64,000 bases of DNA from Parachitinimonas caeni. Lineage in GTDB: Bacteria > Pseudomonadota > Gammaproteobacteria > Burkholderiales > Chitinimonadaceae. Under the pieces are notes generated by a model, which worked only from the letters and a program-made list of their open reading frames with translations, was not told the origin of the DNA and did not search any database. The stretch covers positions 207,160 through 271,159 of the forward strand of contig NZ_JARRAF010000004.1 of assembly GCF_030129945.1 (NCBI RefSeq), in the 5' to 3' direction. Positions 61,285 to 64,000 of this stretch are shown in pieces. The translations under genes and the position numbers were made by a program. The first letter of the stretch is position 1; every line of letters begins with the position of its first letter.

Positions 61285-64000
61285 ATGTCTTTGAATGACC
61301 CGATCGCGCTGAATGCCCGCAAACAGGCACTGAAAGCATTTGTTCACCAACAGCCGGCGCCGGAATATCGTGACTGTCCGTTCTTTGCATCCACCCGTCA
61401 GACTTCGGGGCCGCAAAGCTTGGTCAGCCAGTCGCTGCCGCTGCCGCCTGACCTCAATGCCCGCATCTTCAGCATGGCCTCGGCTTCGGTCCTGCACCGG
61501 CAGGCCCTGTTCTCGGCCTGCATCAAATATCTGGCTTATCTGCATTGTCGCAAGAGCGAGGGCCTTTTGGGGTGGGACCTGGCCGGTCAGCTGCTGCCAG
61601 CCCCCTGGCGCTTCACTGACGCCGAGCTGGCACAGCCAGTGAAGCGTCTGTTCGGCGCCGAACTGGCTTACTGGAAGCAGGCGGCAGAACTCACGGCCGG
61701 ATTACCCCCCGCTGCGCAATCTGAACTGACACCGCTGCCGCAAGTGTGGGTGGCGTATTCAGAAACCGAGGCACCCTCGGCTGCGCCGCAGCATGAAGAC
61801 GGGGTGCTGGGCATCAGTATTCAGGCCAGCTCCAAGGCCAGTGTCGTGACCTTGCACTTTGCCGCCGGCCTGCTGGCGCCAGCGGTGGCAGAGCGGCTAT
61901 TGGCCCGCTTCAGCACGCTGCTGGGCAATATGGTGTTTGAACCGAATGCCAACCTCGGTGCGCTGGCCTGGATTCCCTCCGCAGAGCGGGCGCAGATCGC
62001 CGAGTGGTCGGCGCCTGTGCCAGCGCAGCCGCTGCAGTATCAGAATCTGGCGCAGGCCATTACGGTGGCGTTGCGCGATCGGCCAACGGCGACTTTTCTG
62101 GAATGCGCCGATCAACCAGTCAGCTTTGCCGAGCTGGCACGCTACAGCGACCACTTATTGCATGGCGGGGATTGGCCGCAGTGGCCTGACCTTGGCGACT
62201 GCCTGCTGATCGTCGGCCCCAAGGGCATCGAAACGACGCTGGCGGCGTTGGTCTGTATGCGTATCGGCAAGCCGTTCTGCCTGCAACCTGACAACGTGCC
62301 GCCTGCGCAGCTCGCGAGTGTGCTGGCCGTCCACCAGACGCGGCTGGTTTTGCTGGCTGCCGGCAGCGGACACCTCTCCACGCTGTTCGAATCGCACGGT
62401 TGCCGGGTGCTCCGGTTACCCATGCTGGACGAAGTGCGCGAGGCTGGTGCCGTGGCGTCAGCGCTCCGGGCGGACTGGCTGCAGCACGGGCTGGCGATGT
62501 TGCCCGATGCCGCGCTGTGCGTGGTCATGACTTCGGGTAGCGAAGGCACGCCCAAGGGTTGCGTAGCGACACAAAAAGCCCTGATCAATCTCACTCAGGA
62601 GAAGCAACGCGTATACGGGGCAGGGCACTGGCGCGTTGCTTCGGTCGCCAACCATGCATTCGACTACTTCGTGCTGGAGTGTGTCGAGGCGATGATGCTC
62701 GACATCACCCTGGTGCTGGTGCCGGAACAAGCCAGAATCGACGCGGAAAAAACCGTCTGTTTCCTTAAAGAGCGCCAGATTGACCAGCTCTTTACCACCA
62801 CTGTGCTGGCCGAAGACATCATGGCGCAGGGGCCAATCCCCGGTCTGCGGCAACTGTTTTTCGGCGGCGAGAGTCTGCGACGCTTTCAGAAGCACAACTA
62901 CGCGCTGTTCAATGTTTACGGTCCGAGCGAAACCGGGGTGCTCACCAGTTACGCGGCAATTCACCACAACGCGCAGCCGATTACCATCGGCCGTCCATTT
63001 GGCGGGTATCAGTGTGCGATTGTGTTACCCGGCACGTTCGAACCTTGCCCGATCGGTGTGGCAGGAGAGCTGCTGATCGGCGGGGTCGGAGTGGGGTTGG
63101 GCTATTTCAACCGGCCCGACCTGACGGAACAGGCGTTTATCCAGGTCGACGCTGCCTCGCTGCAAGGGCGCTTCTATCGCAGTGGCGATCTGGCGTGCTG
63201 GACGGCCGATGGCGAGCTGCAGATTCTGGGCCGGCGTGATCGGCAGTTGAAGGTCAATGGCTTCCGGGTCGAGCTGGATGCGATTGAGCGGCTGTTGCGG
63301 GCGCTGCCGGGCGTTGAACAGGCAGCGGTAATCGGCCTGACCGACCAGCAAGGCCATGCCCGCCTTGGCGCGCTGATCGTCGCGACCGACGCGAACCTGA
63401 CCGAGCCGGCACTGCGCGCCGCACTGGCCGAGCAGGTGCCGGCGTATATGATCCCTGGCCAGATAGCCTTGCTGCCGGCGTTGCCCTTGTCGCGCAATGG
63501 CAAGCTGGACCGTCGGCAACTGCCGGCGCTGCTGAAACAGGCGGCGCAGCAACAGGACGTTCCGCCACAAGGCGCCACCCAGTTGTGGCTGGCTGGCTGC
63601 TGGGCCCGTCATCTGGAGCTGGATGCCGATCACCTGTCGGCCGACCGCAGCTTCTTTGCGCTGGGCGGCCATTCGCTGCGCGCGGCGCGCATGCTGGCCG
63701 AGGTCGAACAGGCTTTCGGACAGGCGGTTTCGCTGCTGGAGTTCTTCCGCCACGACACAATTGCCGGCCTGGCCCAGCTGATTGACGCGGAGACCGGCAA
63801 GCGCCCGGTTGCAGCGGGCGAGTCCTTCACCCGCTTTCTCGACAGCCTGCCAGCCGAAGTAGCGACGGTTGGACCGTTGTCGGCGCAGGAAGCGCGGTTG
63901 TATGCGCAGTACCGGTTGTACCCGGACTCATTGGCCTATCTGCTGGAGATGGACTTTCCGCTACCGGCCGGAATAGGCGCTGAGGCGGTGGCTGCCGCCC
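61285..64000 (+). CDS. NRPS half-C-A-T-(C), runs off the window
   Basis: About 905 residues are visible and the frame is open at the right edge. The first ~245 residues look like only the C-terminal half of a condensation domain (they lack any HHxxxDG) and continue directly into an adenylation domain with A3 MTSGSEGTPKG, A4 AFDYFVLE and A5 NVYGPSETGVL. The pocket reads D-Y-L-F-F-G-V-V-L-K by alignment and matches no code I know. The T domain has Ser797 in GGHSLRAA. A condensation or related domain begins near residue 850. The complete C at the end of the previous protein may serve this module, with the half domain as docking or relic. It starts 17 bases after the previous stop. Confidence 0.85.
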   Translation, partial: MSLNDPIALNARKQALKAFVHQQPAPEYRDCPFFASTRQTSGPQSLVSQSLPLPPDLNARIFSMASASVLHRQALFSACIKYLAYLHCRKSEGLLGWDLAGQLLPAPWRFTDAELAQPVKRLFGAELAYWKQAAELTAGLPPAAQSELTPLPQVWVAYSETEAPSAAPQHEDGVLGISIQASSKASVVTLHFAAGLLAPAVAERLLARFSTLLGNMVFEPNANLGALAWIPSAERAQIAEWSAPVPAQPLQYQNLAQAITVALRDRPTATFLECADQPVSFAELARYSDHLLHGGDWPQWPDLGDCLLIVGPKGIETTLAALVCMRIGKPFCLQPDNVPPAQLASVLAVHQTRLVLLAAGSGHLSTLFESHGCRVLRLPMLDEVREAGAVASALRADWLQHGLAMLPDAALCVVMTSGSEGTPKGCVATQKALINLTQEKQRVYGAGHWRVASVANHAFDYFVLECVEAMMLDITLVLVPEQARIDAEKTVCFLKERQIDQLFTTTVLAEDIMAQGPIPGLRQLFFGGESLRRFQKHNYALFNVYGPSETGVLTSYAAIHHNAQPITIGRPFGGYQCAIVLPGTFEPCPIGVAGELLIGGVGVGLGYFNRPDLTEQAFIQVDAASLQGRFYRSGDLACWTADGELQILGRRDRQLKVNGFRVELDAIERLLRALPGVEQAAVIGLTDQQGHARLGALIVATDANLTEPALRAALAEQVPAYMIPGQIALLPALPLSRNGKLDRRQLPALLKQAAQQQDVPPQGATQLWLAGCWARHLELDADHLSADRSFFALGGHSLRAARMLAEVEQAFGQAVSLLEFFRHDTIAGLAQLIDAETGKRPVAAGESFTRFLDSLPAEVATVGPLSAQEARLYAQYRLYPDSLAYLLEMDFPLPAGIGAEAVAAA

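Noticed and set aside
1..64000. tRNA or rRNA genes, CRISPR arrays, integrase or complete insertion sequence
   Set aside because: I found none: no cloverleaf-like sequence with a CCA-type end, no regular spacer repeats and no transposase or integrase motif.

Overview
The window is a stretch of GC-rich bacterial chromosome. It is most likely betaproteobacterial: the gene order holB-pilZ-tatD, the ribH-nusB-thiL-pgpA string and the type IV pilus protein PilZ fit that class, but the genus cannot be fixed from the sequence alone. The first half is mixed housekeeping and accessory genes. The second half (33166 to the end) is one large nonribosomal peptide/polyketide gene cluster that runs off the right edge.

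Left part (1-14331): the end of a cyclic-nucleotide-binding protein, a glutathione S-transferase, two tandem PhnD-type periplasmic binding proteins with no transporter genes beside them, a large secreted protein with fibronectin-type-III-like repeats, and a tightly packed four-gene operon (MoxR AAA+ ATPase, a small protein, a vWA/beta-propeller-like protein, a membrane protein). The operon matches what is known as the MoxR-vWA-beta-propeller (bpX) ternary system, whose function is unknown.

Middle part (14707-32350): cold-shock protein, a secondary IF-1, a methyltransferase, a c-di-GMP-type PilZ protein, a NUDIX hydrolase, several small conserved proteins, a secondary EF-G preceded by an elaborate leader (a small ORF, two terminator-like hairpins, competing stems), pgpA, thiL, nusB, ribH, a Doc-like/AbrB-like toxin-antitoxin pair whose Fic motif lacks the catalytic histidine, gltX, a short Hsp70 (YegD-like), holB, pilZ, tatD and a PhnP-like metallo-hydrolase. 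Three copies of a dispersed inverted-repeat element lie in intergenic gaps at 14333, 19630 and 23244.

Right part (33166-64000): a single-strand operon whose genes overlap by 4-11 bases or sit a few bases apart, with one larger gap at 34574-34791. Order: free ACP, acyl-CoA dehydrogenase-like flavoprotein, free adenylation domain with a serine-type pocket, NRPS C-A(Asn-type)-T-E, discrete acyltransferase, NRPS C-A-T, PKS KS-AT-KR-DH-ER-ACP, a secreted beta-lactamase-family peptidase fused to an ABC exporter, NRPS A(Pro-type)-T-C-A(Ser-type)-T-C, and a partial NRPS. An N-acyl-D-Asn starter module, a matching D-Asn-type prodrug peptidase with exporter, and a Ser-A/ACP/dehydrogenase/AT set that resembles aminomalonyl-ACP formation together give the logic of zwittermicin and colibactin pathways. 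The gene order and predicted building blocks match neither pathway as far as I can recall. I regard this cluster as the most interesting content of the window.
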